Positions 9,002-19,207 of a stretch of DNA of 64,000 bases are shown here, piece after piece. This DNA comes from DASRDU01 sp035560235 (GTDB taxonomy: Bacteria; Acidobacteriota; Blastocatellia; RBC074). Numbering within the stretch: position 1 is the first letter of the stretch; each line of letters starts with the position of its first letter. Made by a program: the position numbers and the translations under genes. The stretch lies in NCBI GenBank assembly GCA_035560235.1, contig DATMAG010000035.1, positions 5,196 to 69,195 of the forward strand, in the 5' to 3' direction. Under the pieces are notes generated by a model, which ran no database searches, was not told the DNA's origin, and saw only the letters and a program-made list of their open reading frames with translations.

Positions 9002-10480
9002 TTATCGCAGATCGCCGGGTCGGAAGCGCAGGAAGAGATGAAATGACACCGGGCACGCGCCGTAAATCCAGTCGAGCAGCCGGAAGGACTGATAAGGCGG
9101 TTTGTGATGGAACGTGGCATCCGCGCCGAGGCCGATTCTGAACTTTTCGTTCACCACCAGATCGCGCACTCCGCCGAAGGTGAAGGCTCCGACGCGAAAC
9201 GTGAAGTTGTACAGGTAAGGATCAATCAGGCTCGGGTCGGGATGAAGCAGAGCGGAGGAGAAATGCCGCCGCAGCTTCAGGCTTTGCGTTCCTGTCAGGA
9301 GCGGCTCGGTTGGCAGGCCGGGACGCCTGAAAATACTGGGCGCGAGCAGGCCGCGCTTGTCGAGCAGTTCGAGCCGCGTGTAGAGATGATTCCGGGTCAG
9401 AAAGTTCAGCGTGGACTCAAGCAGGTATGCATTCGAGTCGCCATGCGTTTCAGAATTGCGGCCCCAGATGAGCGTGCTCGCCCAGTTGCCGTTTCTGAGC
9501 GGGCGATTGTATGAGACTGAAGCAGTCATCCGCTCCAGATCGCCCGGTTCGATGGCTTCAGGCTTTTTCAGATGCCCGTATGAAAACTGCATCGCCCAGT
9601 TTCGCGCTGGCGTAACCCATGCGCGAAAACTGTATGAATCAAACCTGCCGAACTCAATCCCGACGCGGTCTTCATCCGGTTCAGCGCCGTGAAAGCCTGA
9701 GACTTCAAACTTGAAGCGCCCGGCGACGAGCGCGCCCGTCACGACGCCGTGCGTGATGTGCGTCGAGTCCTGCCAGTGATGGCCGAGCGGCGCTGCCGGG
9801 TTTTCAATGGCTGAAGCGCGGTGCATAAACGCCACCGGCCCGAGCGCCGGTTCTCCGACCGGCCCGCCGTAAAGCTGCACTGAAACGCGCTCAGAGAGCG
9901 GCACGGTGTAACTCGCCGCGAGTTCCATCACCAGATCGTGCGGATGCTGCGCGTCAATGATCGGACGGCGGCGATAAGTCTCGCCCGTCTGAAAAAGCTG
10001 CGGGAAGCCGCCGTGCGGCGCTGTCAGCGGCTCAGCGGTCATCATCGCGCGCAGCATCAGGCGGCCCGGCCCGGCCTGACGCTCGGCCATCAGCATCAGC
10101 CAGTTTTCGGATTCGGCCTTGCCCACGCCGCGCGGTCCGCCCTGTCGGTTGTACGTCAGCCTCAGATTGCCGTGCAGCATCAGCATCCATTCGCCGCGCA
10201 TCGAGTGCCAGGCCGCTACCGGAGTCGAAGCAGGTTGCAGCGCCGTGCCTGAACCGAGGGCGCGCATCGAGCGAAACGGCCCGCCCGTCACGGTGCTCAG
10301 CATTCCCGTCATCGCGTGATTCGTCTTTTCGCTGCCTGTCGAATCTGTTCTGCGACTGTGTGAATGCCCTGAAGGGTTTCCGGATTGCGGCGTCTGATCC
10401 TGCTGTGCAGACGCCTGGCTGCCGCTCAAAGAGAGCAGCGCAATGAGTGCAGGCATCGTCAGGCGCAACCGGCTCCGCAT
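9002..10480 (-). CDS. Putative outer-membrane beta-barrel protein
   Basis: I chose the ATG at 10480 (492 residues): a GGGAGAG ribosome site lies just upstream, and the product then begins with a clean signal peptide (MRSRLRLTMPALIALLSL ... QASAQ). Upstream in-frame codons only translate the palindrome at 10569-10644. The mature N-terminus is His/Ser/Thr-rich (HSHSRR, NHAMTG). The rest alternates polar and aromatic residues as in a barrel, with HPHDLVMELAASY and NPAAPLGHHWQDSTH motifs that I recall from acidobacterial proteins, often near metal-resistance genes. I cannot name a function. It is transcribed alone, convergent with the beta-helix gene and divergent from the LVIVD gene. Confidence 0.7.
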   Translation of the reverse strand: MRSRLRLTMPALIALLSLSGSQASAQQDQTPQSGNPSGHSHSRRTDSTGSEKTNHAMTGMLSTVTGGPFRSMRALGSGTALQPASTPVAAWHSMRGEWMLMLHGNLRLTYNRQGGPRGVGKAESENWLMLMAERQAGPGRLMLRAMMTAEPLTAPHGGFPQLFQTGETYRRRPIIDAQHPHDLVMELAASYTVPLSERVSVQLYGGPVGEPALGPVAFMHRASAIENPAAPLGHHWQDSTHITHGVVTGALVAGRFKFEVSGFHGAEPDEDRVGIEFGRFDSYSFRAWVTPARNWAMQFSYGHLKKPEAIEPGDLERMTASVSYNRPLRNGNWASTLIWGRNSETHGDSNAYLLESTLNFLTRNHLYTRLELLDKRGLLAPSIFRRPGLPTEPLLTGTQSLKLRRHFSSALLHPDPSLIDPYLYNFTFRVGAFTFGGVRDLVVNEKFRIGLGADATFHHKPPYQSFRLLDWIYGACPVSFHLFLRFRPGDLR

Positions 10481-10568
10481 AATCTCTCCCGTTTTGTCTT
10501 CAGGCAGTCTGAGTCTACTCCCTGAATCGAAACAGGCAAACTCGAAGGAAGCCGTTTCATTGAGAGCC

Positions 10569-10644
10569 GGTGTTCGGAGTTCCGGCTTCAGCTGGTGGTT
10601 TCTGATTCGGAATACAGCCAGCTGAAGCCGGAACTCCGAACACC
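10569..10644. repeat. Palindromic repeat, family A copy 1
   Basis: The 27-bp arms at 10569-10595 and 10618-10644 are perfectly complementary around a 22-base loop. The core is GGAGTTCCGGCTTCAGCTGG. Related copies are at 34182-34266 and 43381-43447. The repeat sits in the 304-bp gap between two divergent genes, where I see no other gene. Confidence 0.9.
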
Positions 10645-10784
10645 GACTCCCGGTGAAACCTGACTCAGTCAATGTCTCAATGCTGCACTGGCAGGCACAA
10701 ACATTGACAGGCGCGGAGAGCGAGGCATAGACTCACGCCACTTTCATCATTCATTCGTTAATGAGCATCTGCCCGGAGGGTTTT

Positions 10785-12548
10785 ATGCTTCCTCAGCGCA
10801 CTTTTCTTTTCACCCGAATCTCTGTCTCTGTCTGCGCGTTCGTGTTCGCTCTGAGTCTGCCCGCGCGGGCCGAACTCAACGCCCGCCTGCTTGCACAGCT
10901 CGATCCCTTCACCGGAAACAATCGCTACGCCGACGTGTGGGGCGAAGGGCATTATGCCTATCTCGGCTCGTTCAGCGGCTCGGGCGTGATGATCATTGAC
11001 ATCACGAACCTGAACGCGCCGGTGCTCGCCGGGCATTATGATCCGCCGGCGGGCGGGCGCTTTCAGGATGTCGTGGTCATTGGCGGCATCGGGTACTTTT
11101 CGAGCGAAAACGATGGCGGCGTTCACATCGTGGACGTCCGGGACCCGGCCAGTCCGAAGCTGCTCAGCCAGGTCGGCACGGCGCAGAACGGCTACGGGCG
11201 TGTGCATGAACTCTTCGTGGCTGACGGCATTTTATATGAGGCTGATTCGCGCACGCCGACGGTCAAAATCTTTGATGTGCGCAATCCGGCAGCGCCTGTT
11301 TTCGTGCGCGACCTGATGACGACCGATTCGCGTTTCATTCACAACATCACGGCGCTCAACGGCAGGCTCTACACTTCAGGCTGGGGCGGCAAAACGGATA
11401 TTTATGATGTGCGCCGGATTCTCACCGAAGCGCCCGTGCTGCTCGGTTCGGTGGATTCGGGGAACGCTTCGCACAGCAACTGGGTGAGCAATGACGGCAG
11501 ACTGCTGGCCAGCGCGCGCGAGACGCTCGATGGCGATGTACGTCTGTTCGATATCTCCGATCCGGCCAGCCCGAAACTGCTCGCGACCATCACTGCCGCA
11601 TCGCTCGGCCTCAGCGCTTATTCAGTTCACAATCCATACATTGTCGGCAATCTGCTCTTCGCTTCCTGGTATCAGGCGGGAACGCAGGTCATAGACATCA
11701 CCGATCCGGCGAAACCCGTGCTGGTCGGGTCATACGATACGTTTGCCGATCCGGTGAACGGCTTCGACGGCAACTGGGGCGTCTATCCGTTTCTCGGTCT
11801 GGATCGCGTGCTGCTGAGCGATCTGGACGGTGGGCTGTTCATCGTTGATTTCAGCAACGCGGCGGCGGGGCCGAGGACTGTTTCGGCGGCGAGTTATGCC
11901 ATTTCAGCTCTCACTGAGAAGGCCATCGTCGCGGCGTTCGGCTCGAATCTGGCTGTCGCGACTCAGGGAGCCACGAGCCTGCCGCTGCCGACCGCGCTTT
12001 CCGGCACCACGGTCAGAGTGCAGGACTCGACCGGCGCTGAACGGCTCGCGCCGCTCTTTTACGTTTCGCCGCTTCAGGTCAACTACCAGATTCCGCCAGG
12101 CACCGCTGCAGGTCCGGCCACTATAAAAATCACCAGCGGCGACGGGCGCATTTCAACCGGCGCGGCCATCATTGCTGCGGCTGCGCCGTCGCTCTTCACG
12201 CTCGACCAGAGCGGCGCGGGGGCGGCAGCCGCGCTCGATGCCTTCACCTTCACCGGCCCGCCCTATGCCGCCACGCGCAGCGGCGGAGAACCGAACATCA
12301 TTGCGTTTTACGGGACAGGACTCGGAGCAGACGCGACCGACGCGGATGGAAATGTGAGCGCAAGTGTGAAAGCCGCCATTGACGGCACCCCCGCGACAGT
12401 CGAATACGCCGGACGCGCTCCCGGCTTTGTCGGACTGAATCAGTTGAATATCGCGCTCCCGTCCGGCCTCACGCCGGGCACACACAATGTCGTGGTGAAG
12501 CGCAACGGCAGGACAGGCAACACCGTCACGATTGCCATCAGGCAGTGA
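10785..12548 (+). CDS. Secreted LVIVD-repeat beta-propeller protein with Solibacter-type C-terminal domain
   Basis: The ATG at 10785 is preferred over the in-frame ATG at 10761 because GGAGGG lies just ahead of it and the product then starts with a signal peptide (MLPQRTFLF ... LPARA). The 587-residue product has about six repeats of the LVIVD type (GVMIIDITNLNAPVLAG, GGVHIVDVRDPASPKLL, GTQVIDITDPAKPVLVG). Residues from ~370 are a Solibacter-type C-terminal domain (SAASYAIS, LFYVSPLQVNYQIPPGTAAG, a FYGTGLG motif). LVIVD propellers are usually extracytoplasmic and of unknown ligand. No catalytic motif is seen. Confidence 0.88.
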   Translation: MLPQRTFLFTRISVSVCAFVFALSLPARAELNARLLAQLDPFTGNNRYADVWGEGHYAYLGSFSGSGVMIIDITNLNAPVLAGHYDPPAGGRFQDVVVIGGIGYFSSENDGGVHIVDVRDPASPKLLSQVGTAQNGYGRVHELFVADGILYEADSRTPTVKIFDVRNPAAPVFVRDLMTTDSRFIHNITALNGRLYTSGWGGKTDIYDVRRILTEAPVLLGSVDSGNASHSNWVSNDGRLLASARETLDGDVRLFDISDPASPKLLATITAASLGLSAYSVHNPYIVGNLLFASWYQAGTQVIDITDPAKPVLVGSYDTFADPVNGFDGNWGVYPFLGLDRVLLSDLDGGLFIVDFSNAAAGPRTVSAASYAISALTEKAIVAAFGSNLAVATQGATSLPLPTALSGTTVRVQDSTGAERLAPLFYVSPLQVNYQIPPGTAAGPATIKITSGDGRISTGAAIIAAAAPSLFTLDQSGAGAAAALDAFTFTGPPYAATRSGGEPNIIAFYGTGLGADATDADGNVSASVKAAIDGTPATVEYAGRAPGFVGLNQLNIALPSGLTPGTHNVVVKRNGRTGNTVTIAIRQ

Positions 12549-12661
12549 GACTCAGGAGCCTGCGCCGCCGTGCAGACCCGCTGACGAAGTGCAGTTGTAC
12601 CACACACGCTCTCTGACGAGTTCAGCCATCAGAGTCAGCATCATCCCTCAGGAGGCAGTCT

Positions 12662-15600
12662 ATGAAACTCAGCCGCAGGTTCACCACACCTCTTTTTCTG
12701 ATCGCAGCCGCAGCCGTTCTGTTCTGCGGCATTCTGACAGCGCAGGGATTCAGACGCGCATCTGCCGACAAACGAATCACGGACGCAGCCCGGCGAGCCG
12801 CTGCCCGCAAAGAACACAGGCGCAAGCCGAAGCGCAAAGCCGGGACAGACAACCGGACTGTTCAGGGTGCAGTTGTCACGTCACTGACTGACCGAACCGG
12901 CAGCGGTGGCTTTCAGACTGAACACCATTCGGCCTCCGGCGCGGTGGAACCAGCCGCGGAAGTCTCCCGCTTTGAAGCGTACGATGAGCCTGAAGAAGCC
13001 CTGAAGTTTTACCGGGAGAAACGCCTGCCTGAAGGTGAAACCGAGCTGCCCGTTGAACGCTACTTTGCAGCGCAGGAGCGGATGCGCGAGCTGCCGCAGT
13101 ATTCGACGGCGCGCGGCGTGACGCTGCCCTCACGCGCGGAGATGGCAGTCACGCCTGGCGAACAGCAGCTCGATGCATGGACTTCGCTCGGGCCGGGCAA
13201 TGTCGGCGGGCGCACGCGCGCCCTGCTCATTCACCCGCAGGATCCGAATGTGATGTATGCCGCAGGCGTCGCCGGTGGCGTGTGGAAGTCAACCAATGGC
13301 GGCGGCGCGTGGACGCCGCTCGCGGATCTGCTGCCGAATCTGGCGGTCACGTCAATGGCCTTCGATCCGGCGAATCCAAACACGATCTACGCCGGAACCG
13401 GCGAGGGATTTTTCAATGCTGACGGAGTTCGCAGCGCGGGGATTCTGAAAACGACGGACGGCGGGATGAACTGGACGCGGCTGGCAGCGACGGCCACTGC
13501 TGATTTTTATTACATCAACGATCTCGTCGTCAGCCGCAACGATCCGCGCCGCATCTATGCCGCGACGCGCAGCGGCGTCTGGCGTTCGACCGACAGCGGC
13601 GAGAACTGGACGCGCGTTTTCAGCACGAGCGTTCAGGGCGGCTGTCTCGATCTGGCTGTGCGCACAGACCAGACGACCGATACCTTTTCGCCTCGTGCGG
13701 CAATTTTCAGCAGGCGACGATCTTTCGCAACACGGATGCTGGCGGCTCAGGCACCTGGGACAGCGTTTATACCGAAACCGGAATGGGGCGCACCTCGCTG
13801 GCCATCGCGCCGTCAAATCAGAGCACCATCTACGCGCTGTCGGCCAGCGTTCAGGCAGGCTCTCAGTATCTGGACGGGATGCACGCCGTCTTTCGTTCAA
13901 CTGCGAGCGGCGATCCGGGCAGCTGGTCGGCGCGCGTACGCAACACCAGTCCGCAGAAGATCAACACCGCGCTTCTCTCAAATCCGTTAGGTCTGTTTAT
14001 GACCGACTGCCGGTTCGGCACGGCTAATGGCTTCTCGAATCAGGGCTGGTACGACAACGTGATCGCGGTTGATCCGCTCGACCCGAACCGCGTCTGGGCC
14101 GGCGGCATTGATCTCTTTCGTTCGGATGACGGCGGAGCGAACTGGGGCGTCGCTTCGTACTGGTGGGCCGGGCCGCCGAATGAGACTGTGCCTGCGCCTG
14201 CCTATTCGCACGCCGATCAGCACCTCATAGTCTTTCATCCGCAGTACGACGGCGTGAACAATCAGACGATGTTCGTCGGCAGCGACGGCGGAATCTTCCG
14301 GACTGACAATGCGCGCGCGCCGGTGGCAGCGGGCAACGCAGGGCCGTGCAATCCTGCCGCTTCGCAGGTGAGGTTCACGCCGCTCAACAACGGCTACGGC
14401 GTGACGCAGTTCTATCACGGCGCGGTCTATCCTGACGGCAGAAGCTATTTCGGCGGGACGCAGGACAACGGCACAGTCCGTGGCACTGACGCGGCAGGAG
14501 CGAACGCCTGGGTGCCGATCAATGGCGGCGACGGCGGTTACACTGCTGTTGATCCCTCGAATCCTGACACGCTCTTCGCTTCATTCACCGGCTTCAGCTT
14601 CAGGAAGTCCACTGACAACGGCGCGAATTTCGCTGCGGCCACATTCGGCCTCTCTGACGGCACGAGTTTCATCAATCCTTACGTGAGGATCCGAGCGACC
14701 CGCAGCGCCTGTGGACGGGAGGGACGACCGGCATCTGGCGCACGAACAACGGCGCGGCCCAGTGGCTGCGGGCGAGCGCCGCGATCACGACCGGCGGCGC
14801 GACGAGCGCGCTGGCTGTAGCGCCGACCGATGCGAACCGGGTGCTGATCGGCAGAAGCAACGGATTCATTCTGCGCACCGACTCCGCGCTCACTGCCAAC
14901 AGTTTTACAAACTGGCTGGCGACACAACCGCGCAGCGGCTTTGTCTCGTGGGTCACGATTGATCCGGCCAATGCGAACATCGCCTACGCGACTTACTCAA
15001 CCTTCGGCGGCACGCACGTCTGGCGCACGATTGACGGCGGCGCGACGTGGACAGGCCTTGATGGATCAGGCAGCAATTCAATTCCTGATCTTCCCGTGCA
15101 CTGCCTCGTTGTTGATCCGGTGAACACGGCCCGGCTTTACGTCGGCACTGATCTGAGTGTCTTCGTCTCAACCGACGGCGGAGCGAACTGGGCGGTTGAA
15201 AATACGGGCTTCGCCCGTGTCGTGACCGAATCGCTCAGCCTCAATGCAGCGAACGGTGTGACCTCGCTTTATGCCTTCACGCACGGGCGCGGCGCGTTCA
15301 GAGTCACGCTGAATATGAGCGGCTGCAACCATTCGATCTCGCCCGCGACGCGCAGTTTCAGTCGCGAGGGCGGCGATGCGGTCGTCAATGTCACGGTCGC
15401 GCCGGACGGCTGCACCTGGCGGGCGGAGAGCAATGCATTGTGGATCACTGTCGCGCCAGGTTCCGGCGGCGCCACGAGCGGCACGGTCGCGCTGAAAGTC
15501 GCTGCGAACAACACCATCGGCTCGCGCGCAGGCACAGTCACCATCGCGGGCCGCAGCTTTTCGGTCATTCAGGAAGGGCAGCCTGACGATCAGGCTCCGG

Positions 15601-17792
15601 CGATTGTGATCACCTCACCGGCAACACCGACCGTGACGACGACCGCGGGCGTCCTCAATGTTTCAGGCACAGCTTCAGACAATGTGCGGGTGTCATCAGT
15701 CGTCTGGCGAACTGATCGCGGCGCGACTGGAACGGCCTCCGGCACGACGACGTGGGCAGCCGCGGGCATTCCGCTCGCTGCCGGACGCAACCTCATCACC
15801 TTCACCGCGAGCGACAGCACAGGCAACATCAGCACCGCGAATCTGACAGTCAGCTCAACTCCCGCGAGCCTGCTGACCACGATTGCCGGGAACGGCCTGG
15901 CCGGATTCAGCGGCGACAACGGCGCGGCGCAGGCGGCGAGCCTCAGCCGTCCGATCAGGCTGGCTTATGACGGCGCAGGCAATCTCTACTTCGCTGACTT
16001 CAACAATCATCGCGTGCGCCGCGTCGCGCCGAACGGCATCATCACCACCATCGCGGGCAACGGCGTGGCCGGATTCAGTGGCGACGGCGGCCCGGCCACT
16101 CAGGCGCAGCTCAACTTTCCTCTCGGCGTGGCGATTGACAGGGACGGCAGCCTTTACATCACGGAACAGAACAATCACCGGGTGCGCAAAGTCACCGCTG
16201 CGACCGGAGTGATCACCACCATCGCAGGCAGCGGCGCGCTCGGGTCGAGCGGCGACGGCGGCCCGGCCACAGCCGCAGCGATGAATGAACCGCGCGGCCT
16301 TGTCTTTGACAAGGCCGGAAACGCTTACATCGCTGACACGCGCAACAACCGGATTCGCCGCGTCACAACCGACGGACACATCAGCACGTTCGCCGGAACG
16401 GGCCGGGATGATTTCGGCGGCGATGGCGGCCCGGCAAAGGATGCATTTCTGAGCTTCCCGCTCGGACTCGCGCTCGATGCAGCGGGCAATCTTTATATCG
16501 GTGATTCAGGCAATTCGCGCATTCGTCGGGTCAGTGCGAGCGACGGCGTGATCACCACGGTTGCGGGCAACGGGTTCGTCGGCTTTGACGGCGACGGCGG
16601 TCCGGCCAGGGATGCGACGCTGAATTCTCCGGCTGGCGTCGCAGTTGATGGCGCGGGCAATATTTATTTCGTTGACCAGGGCAATGCCCGCGTGCGGCGC
16701 GTCAATGCTGCTGACGGCAGGATCAGCACCATCGCCGGAATCGGCGTTCACGGCTACAACGGCGATGGCATTCCCGCGACCGAAGCGCAGCTCAATCAGC
16801 CGCGCCTGCTTTCGGTTGACGCCGCCGGTGATCTTTACATTGCCGATCAGAGCAACAACCGCATTCGCAGGGTAACGATCAGCACTGGCCTCATTATCAC
16901 GGTTGCAGGCACCGGCGCGGCAGGCCCGGCTGGCGATGGCGGCTCAGCTCCTGCCGCGCAACTCGCGGTTCCGACCGATGTGCAGCCTGATGGTCAGGGC
17001 AATCTTTACATTGCCGATGGCGGCAATCAGAAGATTCGCCGGACTGTTCCCGCCTCATCCTTCAGCACTGTAGCGAGCGTGCTGGCCGCAAGCTTCAATG
17101 CCGCGACGGGACTTGCGCCCGAATCAATCAGCGCGGCGTTCGGCCCGAAACTGGCCGCCGCAAGGCAGTCCGCGATGGCCATTCCGCTGCCGCAGGTGCT
17201 CGGCGGCGCGACGCTGAAGGTGAAGGACGCGCTCGGAGTCGAACGCCTGTCACCGCTCTTTTATGCCGACACGGGCCAGATCAACTTCGAGGTTCCGCAG
17301 GGCACAGCGAGCGGCGTGGCGACGATTACGGTGACGGCGGGCGACGGAACCACTTCGACCGGCACTGCCACAATTTCACCGGTTGCGCCCGGCATCTTCG
17401 CCGCCAATGCAGACGGTCAGGGGCCGGCGGCAGTGCTGATCCTGCGGGTCAGGGCTGACAATTCGACGAGTTTCGAGCCGGTCGCGCAGCCTGACCCGGC
17501 GATGAGCAGGTTCGTCACCCGCCCGATTGACCTCGGCCCCGAAACTGACCGGGTCTTTCTGATTCTGTACGGCACCGGCATTCGTTTCCGCAGTTCGCTT
17601 CAGGCAGTGACCTGCCAGATCGGCGGGACGAGCGCTGAAATGCTCTTTGCCGACAAAGCCCCCGGCTTTGTCGGCCTCGATCAGATCAATGTCGGCCCTT
17701 TGCCGCGCAGCCTGAGCGGGAAAGGCGAGGTGGATGTCGTGCTGACAGTGGATGGCAAAGCGGCAAATACCGTCCGGATCAACATCAGGTAA
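12662..17792 (+). pseudogene. Large secreted Asp-box / BACON / Ig / NHL-repeat protein with Solibacter-type C-terminus, broken by two single-base losses
   Basis: Three consecutive open stretches in three frames form one protein of about 1710 residues: frame from 12662 to ~13684, a second to ~14682, a third to the stop at 17792. Each junction is repaired by adding one C (ACC to ACCC near 13684; ACG to ACCG near 14682), after which conserved Asp-box sequence continues. AGGAGG precedes the start, and a signal peptide is present (MKLSRRFTTPLFLIAAAAV). The order is propeller with Asp boxes, BACON domain (about 15310-15580), Ig-like domain, about seven NHL repeats (TIAGNGVAGFSGDGGPA ... NLYIADQSNNRIRRV) and a Solibacter-type tail ending GEVDVVLTVDGK. 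Because all downstream domains are intact, the breaks may be sequence errors and the gene functional. Confidence 0.85.
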
Positions 17793-17819
17793 AACACGGT
17801 GATTGAAGCGCGACTTTCT

Positions 17820-18529
17820 TCAGGATAAGGGAGGAACTGATGGCGAGGGGGCGTTCATCCAGCGCGGCCCGCACGCCAGCAGCCGCGTTGAATCCAGCAC
17901 CGGCAAAGGCGAATTCTCCGGCGTGATAATCAACGGGATTTCCGTGCAACCCAGAATGACGCATTCAGCCCCTCTGGCTTTGAGATCGGCGATGGCCGCG
18001 ATGAACAACTTCGTGGCGGGCGCGCGAAAGATGCCCTGACAAAGCTCGTCGAAGATGGCGGCGTTGAGCTTCTCCCGCACCGGTTCGTCAGGAATCAAAC
18101 GCTCCAGCCCGCGCTGCGCCAGCGCCTTTGCGTACACCGTTCCGCTCATCGTCCATCGGTGCCGGGCAAACCCACTCGCTTCCACCCGTGCGCCACAATC
18201 TCACTACAGACCACGTCGGCGATGTGCAGGCCCGGCAGGGGCAGCTCGGCGGCGATCTGTTCCAGGACGAGATGGGCGGTGTTGTCCGGGCAGAGATAAA
18301 AATCAGCGCCAGCAGCGGCCACCTGGCGCACGCCTTCCGCCAGATGTCTGGCGACCGCCGCGTAATCGTTCGCTTCCCAGCCCGGCAGGCTCAGGCCCAT
18401 CGGCACGGCGCTCAGCACAATCGGCGGATGCAGATGCGGGCCGAGTTGCGCCGCGCCCGCGTGGCAGGCCGTGAGAAAACATAACGCGCCGCCTTCGGCG
18501 CTGTGCGCGACAACCCCCAGTGTTTTCAT
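17820..18529 (-). pseudogene. Aspartate/glutamate racemase family protein, frameshifted
   Basis: Two overlapping frames make one racemase-like protein. The N-terminal part (18529 down to ~18163) has the first catalytic cysteine in FYLCPDNTAH (Cys80); the C-terminal part carries the second in GCTEIP. Adding one base near 18163 (GGCACC to GGCACCC) joins them as KRVGLLGTRWTMSGTVY, typical of the family. Near the C-terminus a further lost G may occur at about 17872, since another frame continues more naturally as VRAALDE, so the true end is uncertain. The family interconverts L- and D-aspartate or glutamate, or related acids, without a cofactor. It is the last gene of a four-gene reverse-strand operon. 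Confidence 0.8.
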
Positions 18530-18712
18530 TTGTCCTCCTCCGTTCCATGGGTTTTGATCGTTCGAACAGCCTGGGAAGTTGTGAATTCAGAGCTGCTATG
18601 CCCGGAACCACAGGATTTTCTCGCGGAACACGGATGAGCCGAACTTGCGGCAGCCCGGTTTTTCATAGATGTGGCGTCCGCCTGGAGGGCGGCGCATTTT
18701 TCGCCTGCACAT
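18530..18712. other. Gap within the racemase operon
   Basis: These 183 bases separate the cupin-like gene from the racemase. I see no gene, hairpin or repeat that I can defend. The racemase start at 18529 has a GGAGGA element directly upstream on the reverse strand. Confidence 0.5.
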
Positions 18713-19198
18713 TCATTGTTCGCCAGCATAATGCCGCGCCGCGCCGGCCACAGGCTCTTCCTGCAACTCAGCCGCTGGCACGGTTTGAAATGACACGACA
18801 CACCAGCCGTCCGCGCCGGCCACAGCCTCGTGAAACACGCCCATCGGAATGACCACCCAGTCCGGCTCAGCGGCACGCGGCAGGTAAATATCAGCAGGTT
18901 GCGCGGGGTCGCCGATGCGCATCGTGCCCTGCCCCCGCCAGGCGCGCGTGTATTGCGTGGAGTTCGAGTGTTTGTGAATTTCACTCCTGCCGTGTGGGGC
19001 AAAGGCGAAAACCCACAGTGAGCCTGAGACAGACGCGATGCCGCTCAATTCAAGCCTGGGGAAAACCACTCGCCAGGTCATTCCCACTTCAGGCCGCGCC
19101 TGCAATTCGGCTTCGCACGCATCACAAGCCTGTTCTATGGCGCGATGACAGCTCGCGTCATTCACCAGCTCAGGCATGATTTGCAGCAGTTGTTGCAC
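18713..19198 (-). CDS. Cupin-like protein
   Basis: The 161-residue product has a possible metal-binding pattern: HKHSNST (His75, His77) followed by IPMGVFHEA (His123), spaced as in small cupins. It has no signal peptide and is probably cytoplasmic. The start is GTG at 19198, ten bases after the permease stop, so translation is likely coupled; an ATG seven codons later is the alternative. I cannot name a substrate. The N-terminal 60 residues have several Cys (CHRAIEQACDAC) that could be structural. Confidence 0.6.
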   Translation of the reverse strand: MQQLLQIMPELVNDASCHRAIEQACDACEAELQARPEVGMTWRVVFPRLELSGIASVSGSLWVFAFAPHGRSEIHKHSNSTQYTRAWRGQGTMRIGDPAQPADIYLPRAAEPDWVVIPMGVFHEAVAGADGWCVVSFQTVPAAELQEEPVAGAARHYAGEQ

Positions 19199-19207
19199 AG
19201 TCAGCGT

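Noticed and set aside
10481..10672. A 64-residue N-terminal extension of the barrel protein
   Set aside because: It only translates the family A palindrome, whereas the ATG at 10480 has a ribosome site and signal peptide.
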